Shown here piece by piece: positions 53,861 to 62,274 of a stretch of 64,000 bases of DNA (the stretch's first letter is position 1; each line of letters opens with the position of its first letter). The notes beneath the pieces were generated by a model, which was not told where the DNA came from, did no database searches, and worked only from the letters and a program-made list of their open reading frames with translations. The stretch covers positions 62,001 through 126,000 of the forward strand of contig NZ_JAPIVQ010000005.1 in NCBI RefSeq assembly GCF_026239675.1, given 5' to 3'. The translations under genes were made by a program, and so were the position numbers. This DNA is from Pedobacter sp. PLR. Its GTDB lineage: Bacteria > Bacteroidota > Bacteroidia > Sphingobacteriales > Sphingobacteriaceae.

Positions 53861-55204
53861 ATGAAAACTATACCACAAATATCCTTAAAGGAGGCAGTTG
53901 CAATGGTAAAGGATGGGGATACTTTATTACAGGGTGGCTTTGGAATGACTGGAAACCCGGTTCATTTGATGCATGCTTTAGCAGAAACAAAAACAAAAAA
54001 TCTTACGTTTATTGGAAACAATGTGGGTGAAACTGGAATTGGGGGTGGACGGCTATTGCGCAATGGTCAACTGAAGAAGATAATTGGTTCTTTTTTTACG
54101 TCAAATCCAGAAGCTGTAAAAGCAGCTCAGGATGGGATTGTTGAATACGAGTTATTACCGCAGGGTACATTAGCCGAAGCCATTCGTGCAGGTGGCGCTG
54201 GTATTGGAGGTTTTTTTACACCTACATCTGCGGGAACTGAATTAGCACAAGGGCGTGAAACAAAATTTTTAAATGGTGTTGAACAGGTTTTTATCCCTGG
54301 AATACGTGGTAATGTTGCATTTATACGGGCCTGGAGAGCGGATACTGCGGGGAATTTACAGTATCGTATGACAGAGCAAAACTTTAACAGAGCAATGGCT
54401 ACTGCTGCAGATTTGGTAATTGCTGAGGTTGAAGAAATTGTACAAGTAGGTGAAATTTTACCGGAAAACATTCATACACCAGGATCATATATAGACTATT
54501 TGGTTCAGGCAACTTTAACTTTAGAAGATTTAGGGAGTTCCGCTTCAGTTTCTTCTGGTAAAAAAGTTTCAGAAAGTCGTATGAATATGGCTAAAAGAGC
54601 CTTAAAAGAATTGCGAAAAGGTGATGTCGTTAATTTAGGAATTGGTATACCAACCTTAGTTGCTGATTTAATTTCGGAGAAAGATGGAATTATTCTACAT
54701 ACAGAAAATGGTATGCTGGCTGTAGGACCAGCTCCTGCTGATGGTGGTGCAATGGATTATCCTGTTAATGCAGGTAAGATCCCTGTCACCGCTTTAGCTG
54801 GTGCTTCTTATTTTGACTCTGCAGATTCATTTGCGATGATTCGTGGTAAACATATTGATATTGCTGTTATGGGAGCTTTGCAAGTGGATGAAGCAGCTAA
54901 TTTGGCCAACTGGGCCGTTCCTGGTCAGCCTTTATTAGGTGTAGGGGGGGCTATGGATTTAGCTTCTGGTGCAAAACGTTTGATTATTACGATGATGCAT
55001 GCCGAGAAGAATGGAGATGCAAAGATTGTTCCTTCCTGCACATTGCCATTAACAGCGCTTAAATCTGTTGACATGATCATCACAGACAAGGCTGTATTTG
55101 AGTTTGTTGACGATAAATTAACGTTAATTGAGATTATGCCAGGTGCGACTTTAGAAGAAGTAAGGAAGCTAACCTCTGCAAAATTCCTGGAAAAATTATC
55201 CTGA
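53861..55204 (+). CDS. 3-oxoadipate CoA-transferase, fused alpha and beta subunits (PcaIJ)
   Basis: 447 residues. The first half (about 1-225) is the A subunit, with [20 protein letters not shown] and [16 protein letters not shown]. The second half (about 235-447) is the B subunit, with [20 protein letters not shown], the catalytic Glu in [16 protein letters not shown] and [13 protein letters not shown]. In most bacteria the halves are two genes, pcaI and pcaJ; here they are one chain. It charges 3-oxoadipate with CoA from succinyl-CoA. A SCOT-type acetoacetate role is the alternative, but the neighbours favour 3-oxoadipate. Confidence 0.9.
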   Translation: MKTIPQISLKEAVAMVKDGDTLLQGGFGMTGNPVHLMHALAETKTKNLTFIGNNVGETGIGGGRLLRNGQLKKIIGSFFTSNPEAVKAAQDGIVEYELLPQGTLAEAIRAGGAGIGGFFTPTSAGTELAQGRETKFLNGVEQVFIPGIRGNVAFIRAWRADTAGNLQYRMTEQNFNRAMATAADLVIAEVEEIVQVGEILPENIHTPGSYIDYLVQATLTLEDLGSSASVSSGKKVSESRMNMAKRALKELRKGDVVNLGIGIPTLVADLISEKDGIILHTENGMLAVGPAPADGGAMDYPVNAGKIPVTALAGASYFDSADSFAMIRGKHIDIAVMGALQVDEAANLANWAVPGQPLLGVGGAMDLASGAKRLIITMMHAEKNGDAKIVPSCTLPLTALKSVDMIITDKAVFEFVDDKLTLIEIMPGATLEEVRKLTSAKFLEKLS

Positions 55205-55220
55205 TAAAACATTAAGGAGT

Positions 55221-55730
55221 ATGCTAGTCAAGCTTGTCAAAAGAGCGATTAATTCTCCATTTGTAGCCTATGCTATACGGTGTATTACAGGCTTTCTAAT
55301 TGGTTATTTTTTAATTGAGAAATTTCCTCAGCATGAACTATTCTGGGTGTTGTTATCTATTATATTAGTGATATCTCCGGATGAAAAGGATGCCAGGAAA
55401 TTAACAATAGAAAGAAGTAAATCGAATTTTATAGGATCAATTTCCGGACTGCTGGTTTTTTTCCTTCCTATGGATGATGTTTATAAGATAGCCCTGGGAA
55501 TTTTAATAGCCTTAATCATTTGCAGGTTTGCAGATTTAATCAATGCAGCACGTAGTGCTATTGTAGGTTTATTAATCGTACTAATGGAACATAAAACAGA
55601 CACCTATTGGGCACCCGGAGAGCGATTTATTTTTGTCACCCTGGGGTGTTTTATTGGTCTTTCTGTAACACTAATAACCTCCTATATTTTTAATTGTTTA
55701 AATAAAAACTTTTTAACAGAAAATGAATAA
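55221..55730 (+). CDS. Small FUSC/ArAE-like membrane protein in the benzoate operon
   Basis: 169 residues, about five or six membrane helices (YAIRCITGFLIGYFLIEKF; LFWVLLSIILVISPD). The ERSKSNFIGSISGLLVFF and INAARSAIVGLLIVLMEH segments recall half of a FUSC-type aromatic-acid exporter. It is much shorter than full FUSC proteins. It overlaps pcaF by 8 bp, so it belongs to the operon. It may vent excess aromatic acids or, less likely, aid uptake. Confidence 0.72.
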   Translation: MLVKLVKRAINSPFVAYAIRCITGFLIGYFLIEKFPQHELFWVLLSIILVISPDEKDARKLTIERSKSNFIGSISGLLVFFLPMDDVYKIALGILIALIICRFADLINAARSAIVGLLIVLMEHKTDTYWAPGERFIFVTLGCFIGLSVTLITSYIFNCLNKNFLTENE

Positions 55731-56931
55731 AGAAGCATATATTATTGACGGAATCCGAACTCCGGTTGGAAGTTTTGGAGGTACATTATCAGCATTACGT
55801 GCTGATGATTTAGCGGCTTTACCAATTGCTGAATTGGTAAAAAGAAATCCTAATATCCCATTAGATGCGATTGATGATGTGATTCTCGGCTGTCACAATC
55901 AAGCTGGAGAAGACAATAGAAATGTTGCACGTATGGCTGGTTTATTAGCCGGATTACCGGTTACTGTGCCAGGTGAAACCATTAACAGACTATGTTCTTC
56001 TGGTATGTCAGCAATCGTACATGCAGCCCGTGCAATTAAAGCGGGAGATGGCGATATTTTTATTGCAGGTGGTGTTGAACACATGACACGTGGACCATTG
56101 GTGATTTCGAAATCGTCTAAAGCTTTTGGAAACGATTCTAAAATGGAAGATTCTTCTTTTGGCTGGCGTTTTGTTAACCCGAAAATGAAAAAAATGTATG
56201 GCATAGACCCTATGGGAATTACAGCTGAGAATTTGGTGGATATGTACCATGTTTCTCGTGAGGACCAGGATAAGTTCGCTTTATCTTCTCAATTAAAAGC
56301 AGCTGCAGCTACAGAGAATGGTCGTTTAGCTGAAGAGATTATGCCTGTAATTATTCCTCAAAGAAAAGGCGATCCGATCATTTTTTCAAAAGACGAATTT
56401 GTACGTTCAAATTCTACAATTGAAGCTTTAGCAAAATTAAAACCTGCTTTCAAAGATGGAGGCACGGTTACTGCCGGTAATGCTTCCGGGTTAAATGATG
56501 GTGCTGCTGCTGTTTTTGTAGCCTCTGCAGAAGCAGTTGAAAAATATAATTTAAAACCAATTGCGCGTATCCTGGCATCTGCAGTTGTTGGTGTTGAGCC
56601 TGCAATTATGGGGATTGGCCCTGTTACAGCCACTTTGAAGGCATTGAAAAAAGCTGGTTTGACTTTAGATCAAATAGATGTAATGGAATTTAATGAAGCT
56701 TTTGCAGCACAAGCTTTAGCATGTACACGTGCTTTAGGGTTAGCAGATGATGACCCAAGAATTAATCCAAATGGCGGCGCTATAGCAATAGGTCATCCAT
56801 TAGGGATGTCGGGTACACGTATTACTTACACAGCTGCTCTGGAACTGCAAAAAAAGGGGAAAAGGTATGCTTTAGCCGCGATGTGTGTAGGTGTTGGACA
56901 AGGCTACGCTATTATCTTAGAAAGGGTTTAG
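55723..56931 (+). CDS. pcaF: 3-oxoadipyl-CoA thiolase
   Basis: 402 residues, thiolase with nucleophile Cys in ETINRLCSSGMSAIVHAARA, GGVEHMTRGPLVISK, the His of NPNGGAIAIGHPLGMSGTRI, and the last Cys in AAMCVGVGQGYAIIL. The MTRGP loop and length of about 400 are those of PcaF/PaaJ rather than acetoacetyl-CoA thiolases. Splits 3-oxoadipyl-CoA to succinyl-CoA and acetyl-CoA, completing the route. Confidence 0.94.
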   Translation: MNKEAYIIDGIRTPVGSFGGTLSALRADDLAALPIAELVKRNPNIPLDAIDDVILGCHNQAGEDNRNVARMAGLLAGLPVTVPGETINRLCSSGMSAIVHAARAIKAGDGDIFIAGGVEHMTRGPLVISKSSKAFGNDSKMEDSSFGWRFVNPKMKKMYGIDPMGITAENLVDMYHVSREDQDKFALSSQLKAAAATENGRLAEEIMPVIIPQRKGDPIIFSKDEFVRSNSTIEALAKLKPAFKDGGTVTAGNASGLNDGAAAVFVASAEAVEKYNLKPIARILASAVVGVEPAIMGIGPVTATLKALKKAGLTLDQIDVMEFNEAFAAQALACTRALGLADDDPRINPNGGAIAIGHPLGMSGTRITYTAALELQKKGKRYALAAMCVGVGQGYAIILERV

Positions 56932-56954
56932 TTTTTGATGTTTAATCTGTGAAT

Positions 56955-57491
56955 ATGAGTAAGAAACAAGATATTTTGGCTGCTGCTTTGAGGCTCTTTA
57001 CAAAAAATGGAGTTAGAGCAACTTCAACAAAATCTATTGCTGAGGAAGCAAATACCTCCGAAGCTCTAATTTTCAGACATTTTAAAACAAAAGATAATTT
57101 ACTGGAAGGAATAATAAGAAATGGATATAAAGAAGCATTAACACTTACTACTACTTTTTTGGAGCATAAAGAACCTAAGGCTTTTTTGATTCAAATGATT
57201 GATTTACCACAGACTTTAGTCGACTCCAATTTTGATTTCTGGCGGATGCAATATAAAATTTTACCCTTAAATTCAATTGCACAGCATTATCATAATAGTT
57301 TTATGAAACCAAGCGGTGATAAACTGACTGAGGTTTTTAGATTATTGGGTTATGAATATCCGGCTGAAGAATCGGATGTTCTTATTCTTTTAATTGATGG
57401 GATATGGAAAAGTTATGCTTCTGATAGATTTACCAATGAACGATGTAAAAGTTTGGAGAAGCTACTTAAAATTAAGTACGACCTTAATTAA
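56955..57491 (+). CDS. TetR/AcrR-family regulator at the end of the benzoate operon
   Basis: 178 residues from ATG 56955 (MSKKQDILAAALRLFTKNGV). N-terminal TetR HTH: ATSTKSIAEEANTSEALIFR, then HFKTKDNLLEGII. The C-terminal ligand domain is diverse (FWRMQYKILPLNSIAQHYHN). It lies 23 bp after pcaF on the same strand and could sense a CoA ester or aromatic intermediate and repress the operon. Target and ligand are inferred. Confidence 0.87.
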   Translation: MSKKQDILAAALRLFTKNGVRATSTKSIAEEANTSEALIFRHFKTKDNLLEGIIRNGYKEALTLTTTFLEHKEPKAFLIQMIDLPQTLVDSNFDFWRMQYKILPLNSIAQHYHNSFMKPSGDKLTEVFRLLGYEYPAEESDVLILLIDGIWKSYASDRFTNERCKSLEKLLKIKYDLN

Positions 57492-57828
57492 TTGACTCAG
57501 GATTTCGTTACTTACTTTTAGTCAAAAGCATAGTATGCTACCACATTGGCTTAAACAGTAGACTCATTGCGAAGAATACCTTCCAACATATTTGGTATGT
57601 GATTTAACCCTGCTCATGATGAAAAATCATAAGAATTCAAAGGCAAGATTCTTTGTGGATCAAGCAAATATGCTCTCAGAGCAGATCAGCCCGATTTAAG
57701 TTTTCGTAAATCAATAGTTAATTTAATTTCCCTTTTTATATGAAAAGGACAATAAAAATGCCTCTGGAAAGGAGTTAACTTTCCAGGGGCATGCAAAATA
57801 CCATCTTTGTGCCTTAAAATAGGGTTGA
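57492..57828. other. Convergent intergenic region
   Basis: About 337 bp without a gene. Its right part holds the terminator of the minus-strand GH20 gene (57751-57791); the rest is AT-rich with nothing recognised. Confidence 0.6.
57751..57791 (-). terminator. Rho-independent terminator of the GH20 transcript
   Basis: On the minus strand, a 12-bp stem (TGCCCCTGGAAA pairing with TTTCCAGAGGCA through one G-T pair, loop nine bases; 57759-57791) is followed by TTTTTATT. Confidence 0.8.
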
Positions 57829-59430
57829 TTATTTTGCCTTACCGGAGTTCTCCAGTGCGTCTTTGTAATAATTTGCGCCCCAGAGTTTATAACGGTTATA
57901 CTGCAGCTTTAGGCGATTTTCAAAGGAAGTCCAGTTTCTGCTTTCCTTGCTGCTCCACAATACTTCACTCAAGGCAGACATTCGTGGGAAGATCATGTAT
58001 TCTACTTTTGATGGGTTGTTCATATACTCTGTCCACACATTAGCTTGTGCGCCAAGAATATATTTTCTTGATTCAGCTGGCAGGCCGGCAGGAATCGGCT
58101 CATAACTGTACACCTTTTCTAATGTGGTCAAACCTGGCATCGTTAACGAATCTCTTTTGGCAGAAGGAGCGTAATCAAAATACATATAGTTTCCAGGGGT
58201 CATGATCGCATAATGATTTTGCTTTGCCGCTTCAATACCACCTTCTTCACCACGCCAGCTCATCACGGTCGCATTAGGAGCCAGGCCACCTTCCAGGATT
58301 TCATCCCATCCAATGATGCTTTTGCCTTTTTTGTTGATGTATTTCTCCATACGCTGTACAAAGTAGCTTTGTAGTTCATGCTCGTCTTTCAGCTGATGGT
58401 CTTTCATGCGCTGCTGACATTTCGGGCATTTCTTCCAGCTGGTTTTCGGACACTCATCACCACCAATATGAATATATTTGGCAGGGAAAAGAGCAACTAC
58501 TTCATCTAGAACATCCTGAAAGAAAGTAAAAGTCTGCTCATTTCCTGCACAGAAAACCTCGTCAAAGACACCAAAAGTTTCCTGAACCTTGTATGGCCCG
58601 CCGGTACATCCTAAATAACTGTATGCCGTCAATGCTGCTGAAGCATGGCCTGGCATTTCAATTTCGGGAATTACCGTGATGTATCGGTCAGCAGCATATT
58701 TAACTACTTCTTTGATTTCTTCCTGGGTATAAAATCCCCCATGAGGGATATTGGTATTTCCATTGCCTGGCAGGAAACCAGTGATGGTCCCTTTACGTAC
58801 CGAACCTAGTTCCGTCAATTTTGGATACTTTTTAATTTCAATTCTCCAGCCTTGATCATCCGTTAAATGCCAATGGAAATAGTTCATTTTGTGAACTGCG
58901 AGGTAATCAATGTATTTTTTCACAAAAGACATCTTAGAAAAATGACGGGCTACATCCAGGTGCATCCCGCGGTATTGGAAACGTGGTTCATCTTTGATTT
59001 GCACAAAAGGAACTGCCAGGGTTTTCTCTTTTGTACTTGGATCCAGCAGTTGAATCAAGGTCTGAACGCCATAAAAAACACCTTCTTCGGTAGCCGCGCT
59101 AATAAAAACACCTTCCTTTTTTACTTCAAGAGCGTAGTTTCCAACAGTTTTGCTGGTTTTATTTTTCAGCGCAAGGTAGATACCTTGTGTGGCACTTGTC
59201 TTACGTTGTTTCAGGCTAAAACCATAAAACTGGCTTAAATAAGCGTTTAAAAAGGAGGCTGATTTTTCTAAACCTTGCTGCTTAAAGACCACAGGAGTTT
59301 TGTCTGACAAGTTAAAAGTACCCTTGGAAGTACTACTGACTTCCAGGGGTTGAGGGATGATATTAAATTGGGCATGCAATTCTGCTTTTAACAGCAGTAA
59401 TGTAAAAAAGCAAATAAAGAATTTGTTCAT
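57829..59430 (-). CDS. Beta-N-acetylhexosaminidase, GH20
   Basis: 533 residues with signal peptide (LLLLKAELHAQ). A GH20b domain (about 20-145) is followed by the GH20 barrel: FQYRGMHLDVARHFSKMSFV, HWHLTDDQGWRIEIKKYP, and the catalytic Asp325-Glu326 pair in YIHIGGDECPKTSW. Trp residues of the active site (VMSWRGEEGG, AQANVWTEYM) follow. It removes terminal GlcNAc or GalNAc, in the periplasm or outside. It lies 23 bp after the GH16 gene and ends the locus. Confidence 0.95.
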   Translation of the reverse strand: MNKFFICFFTLLLLKAELHAQFNIIPQPLEVSSTSKGTFNLSDKTPVVFKQQGLEKSASFLNAYLSQFYGFSLKQRKTSATQGIYLALKNKTSKTVGNYALEVKKEGVFISAATEEGVFYGVQTLIQLLDPSTKEKTLAVPFVQIKDEPRFQYRGMHLDVARHFSKMSFVKKYIDYLAVHKMNYFHWHLTDDQGWRIEIKKYPKLTELGSVRKGTITGFLPGNGNTNIPHGGFYTQEEIKEVVKYAADRYITVIPEIEMPGHASAALTAYSYLGCTGGPYKVQETFGVFDEVFCAGNEQTFTFFQDVLDEVVALFPAKYIHIGGDECPKTSWKKCPKCQQRMKDHQLKDEHELQSYFVQRMEKYINKKGKSIIGWDEILEGGLAPNATVMSWRGEEGGIEAAKQNHYAIMTPGNYMYFDYAPSAKRDSLTMPGLTTLEKVYSYEPIPAGLPAESRKYILGAQANVWTEYMNNPSKVEYMIFPRMSALSEVLWSSKESRNWTSFENRLKLQYNRYKLWGANYYKDALENSGKAK

Positions 59431-59453
59431 TTGTGTGTGTTTAACTTGTAGAA

Positions 59454-60719
59454 TTATAATTTATTAAAGTAAAAATCATCGCCGTAAGCGGTTCCGGCAA
59501 CTGGTTTATACATGTAAACGGTGACTGAAGAATTGACAGCTCCGGTAGTGAACGTAACCGAGGAATTAGTGTAGCTGGAATTAGTGATTGCAGTGTTTAC
59601 TGCAGCACCGCCATAGTTTTTAACGCCAAACATCGCAGATTCTCCTGCGGTGCTTACTTTGCCATACCCTCCAAAAACGTAAGTCGTATTTGGACTAAGA
59701 CCGGTAATTACTTGTTCTAATGAGGTCTCGCCGCCTTGCTGTCTGATTGCTTTTGCACCAGACCTGAAATTGGTAGTCACCACAGCCGTATTGCCTGCCG
59801 GATTCCAGTTGCCCCATGGTGCCAATGTAGCATCCTCAAAACCCGCATTACCCAGAACAGGAACTTCCTTATACACCCTGATCCAATCCACGTTCATATT
59901 AAAAGGCAAATCGGCATTGGTAATTGCTCCAGGCCATCCTGCACCGCCTGACTGGTTTAAGATCAGGTAAAATGGCTTATCAAACGGCCATTGTGAGGAG
60001 GTAGCACCGGCAGCTCTGATATAAGTGTACTGCAGCACATTGTTCACATAAAACTGAATGGCTGAAGGGCTCCAGATGATGCCGTAGATGTTATAATCTG
60101 CAGTGTTATAAGCCGTAGTTTTGGTTGCGGAACTGCCGCCTGATGGACCGGTTACTGTGCCATTGTGAATCGTTTGGTGCACAGAATTCTCATAGTTTAC
60201 GTGCTCCATGATGTCTATTTCACCGCTGTTTGGCCAGTCGCCATAGGAAACAGGTGTTTCCGGCATCATCCAGATGGCAGGCCATGAACCCTGTCCTTGT
60301 TTAAATTTTGCCCTAACTTCAACTTTCCCATACAAGAAGCTGAATTTTGTGGAAGTCTGAATTCCTCCTGAATGGTAGGGTACCGGATCTCCGGCGATCA
60401 CTGCATTGTCCATTTTCAAGACCAGATCGGTTCCATTCTGAGCGACATAATCTGTGGTTGAGGTCAGGTATTTTGCCCATGCTGGAGACCACCTCGGACT
60501 ATAAGCCCATTTGCTGGCATCGAAACTGCCGCTGCTGTTAAATTCATCTGAAAAGACAAGGTCCCAGGAAGAACTCAAGGTACTCAGCATGGCCGTACTT
60601 TGAACAGCCGTTGTGCTTTCCTGGTTGGTTTTGCCAGGCAGTTCCGGATTTTGCTGCAGCGCTTTTGAACAGGAAAATAACAGGATGGAACTGCCCATCA
60701 GGAGGTTCATGATTTTCAT
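59454..60719 (-). CDS. GH16-family beta-glucanase lipoprotein with C-terminal carbohydrate-binding module
   Basis: 421 residues, lipoprotein signal (GSSILLFSCSKA). The GH16 domain (about 50-285) has the catalytic motif GEIDIMEHV with Glu167 and Glu172, the EIDIME form of laminarinase-type beta-1,3(4)-glucanases. After a short linker (VYKEVPVLGN) residues about 290-421 form a CBM4/9/22-like beta-sandwich (GNAGFEDATLAPWGNWNPAG). It acts at the cell surface, cutting glucan for SusCD uptake. Encoded 37 bp after susD. Confidence 0.92.
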   Translation of the reverse strand: MKIMNLLMGSSILLFSCSKALQQNPELPGKTNQESTTAVQSTAMLSTLSSSWDLVFSDEFNSSGSFDASKWAYSPRWSPAWAKYLTSTTDYVAQNGTDLVLKMDNAVIAGDPVPYHSGGIQTSTKFSFLYGKVEVRAKFKQGQGSWPAIWMMPETPVSYGDWPNSGEIDIMEHVNYENSVHQTIHNGTVTGPSGGSSATKTTAYNTADYNIYGIIWSPSAIQFYVNNVLQYTYIRAAGATSSQWPFDKPFYLILNQSGGAGWPGAITNADLPFNMNVDWIRVYKEVPVLGNAGFEDATLAPWGNWNPAGNTAVVTTNFRSGAKAIRQQGGETSLEQVITGLSPNTTYVFGGYGKVSTAGESAMFGVKNYGGAAVNTAITNSSYTNSSVTFTTGAVNSSVTVYMYKPVAGTAYGDDFYFNKL

Positions 60720-60756
60720 AATGTTAGGGTTTAAGGAATAATTGGTTATTTATGGT

Positions 60757-62265
60757 TTACTTGATTATCGGTAATGGCGACCAGTAAAAGTCATGTGTAA
60801 CATCATTCGGTTTGCCTTTCAATGGGAGCTCAGCGGGATCGCGGTCGGCGATCGCTTTTGCTACTGTTTCTGTTCTGATCAGATCAAACCACCTTGCAGT
60901 AGGTTCAGGGCCGGCAAATTCCCAGCCTTTTTCTGCAACTACCGCGTTTCTGAAATCTGCTTGATTTAATCCTTTAGCCAATTCCCCTAGACCTGCTCTG
61001 TTTCTTACTTCATTGACAGCCTGGTAAGCAGTTTCATCTGGTCCGCCAGACGACATGGCCTTTGCTTCCGCATAAGTTAAGAGTACTTCTGCATAGCGGA
61101 TCATATACACCGTTGCACTTCCCCACCAATCGTTCAACTTATGGGTAGCTGGATCATAGGACTCATCATCTCTGTATTTTAAGAAATAAGGATGTTTGTG
61201 CGTTAGTTTAGTGTAATCTACCGCTTTAGCTGGATCGTTCCCTAAGAAGTAAACCATTTGGTAGGTGGCATCTTTTCTCGGACCAACAGGGAATTTGTTG
61301 TAAAATGCAATCTCTCCGAAAGCTTCATCCCATCCACCTTCTTCACCAGGAGCAAAGTTGGGAGGTCCCATCTGACTGCCATTACCCCAGTTATCTCCGT
61401 AATCCCAGATGCTTGGCATGTTTTTATTATAGTAACAGGCAAAAACGGCTTCTTTGTTAAACCTCGAATCTTTATCCCAAAGTTCCGCATAGCCGTTTAC
61501 CAGGCCATAACCCCAGGTTCCTTTGCCATCAATCACTTCTTTAGCTTTTTTAGCAGCCAGGTCATATTTATCGGTTTGTTTCAAAGGCCAGCCAGCCATG
61601 GTAAGGTATACATTGGCCAGCAATGCTTTCGCTGAACCTCTTGTGGGTAGGATATCTGTGCTGCCTTGTCGTCTAGGACCGGACCAGGCATCAGGCAACA
61701 TATTTTCTGCTTTCTGAAGATCTGCGATCACTACATTATAGATTTCCTGTGGGGAAGCATTGTTTTGCGGCTCCAGATTTGCCTGCAGCGGCATAGGTAC
61801 CGCACCCCAGGTACGGGTCAGGAAAAAATACGACATGGCACGATAAAAATAGCCTACACCGGCTGAGTTGTTCCGCTGTACTTCAGTGGCTTCCGTTGCT
61901 TTTGGGTAGTTCTCAATCAGAGAATTGGAAGATTTGATGGTTTTATAGAAATAGCTCCACCAAATGGTCATCCTGTCGTTGGACGAGTTGGCCTGAAAGG
62001 TGTCGAAGTTGGAGAAGCCCATTTTATTTCCTCCCGCATGGGTGGTAATGTCATCGCTGCCAAAGGTGGTGGCCAGTCCGCCGGTTTGATTCCAGGCCAG
62101 GTTATACGTTAAGGAAATACCCAGGGTAGCAGAATTCAGATCTTCGGCAGTCTTGTAAAAAGTTTGAGGAGTGATGCTCCCTTTAGGGTCTTCTTTCAAG
62201 AAATCTTTCTTGCAGGAGGAGACAAGCATAGTTGGTATCAGGAGGGTAATGATATATTTTTTCAT
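60757..62265 (-). CDS. SusD/RagB-family surface glycan-binding lipoprotein
   Basis: 502 residues, lipoprotein signal (IPTMLVSSCKKDFL). SusD features: DPKGSITPQTFYKTAEDLNS, YFYRAMSYFFLTRTWGAVP, MIRYAEVLLTYAEAKAMSSG, and the closing ARWFDLIRTETVAKAI with FYWSPLPI. It pairs with the SusC receptor encoded 9 bp upstream. With GH16 in the same run, a beta-glucan such as laminarin is a reasonable ligand (inference). Confidence 0.95.
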   Translation of the reverse strand: MKKYIITLLIPTMLVSSCKKDFLKEDPKGSITPQTFYKTAEDLNSATLGISLTYNLAWNQTGGLATTFGSDDITTHAGGNKMGFSNFDTFQANSSNDRMTIWWSYFYKTIKSSNSLIENYPKATEATEVQRNNSAGVGYFYRAMSYFFLTRTWGAVPMPLQANLEPQNNASPQEIYNVVIADLQKAENMLPDAWSGPRRQGSTDILPTRGSAKALLANVYLTMAGWPLKQTDKYDLAAKKAKEVIDGKGTWGYGLVNGYAELWDKDSRFNKEAVFACYYNKNMPSIWDYGDNWGNGSQMGPPNFAPGEEGGWDEAFGEIAFYNKFPVGPRKDATYQMVYFLGNDPAKAVDYTKLTHKHPYFLKYRDDESYDPATHKLNDWWGSATVYMIRYAEVLLTYAEAKAMSSGGPDETAYQAVNEVRNRAGLGELAKGLNQADFRNAVVAEKGWEFAGPEPTARWFDLIRTETVAKAIADRDPAELPLKGKPNDVTHDFYWSPLPIIK

Positions 62266-62274
62266 TGGAATGGT

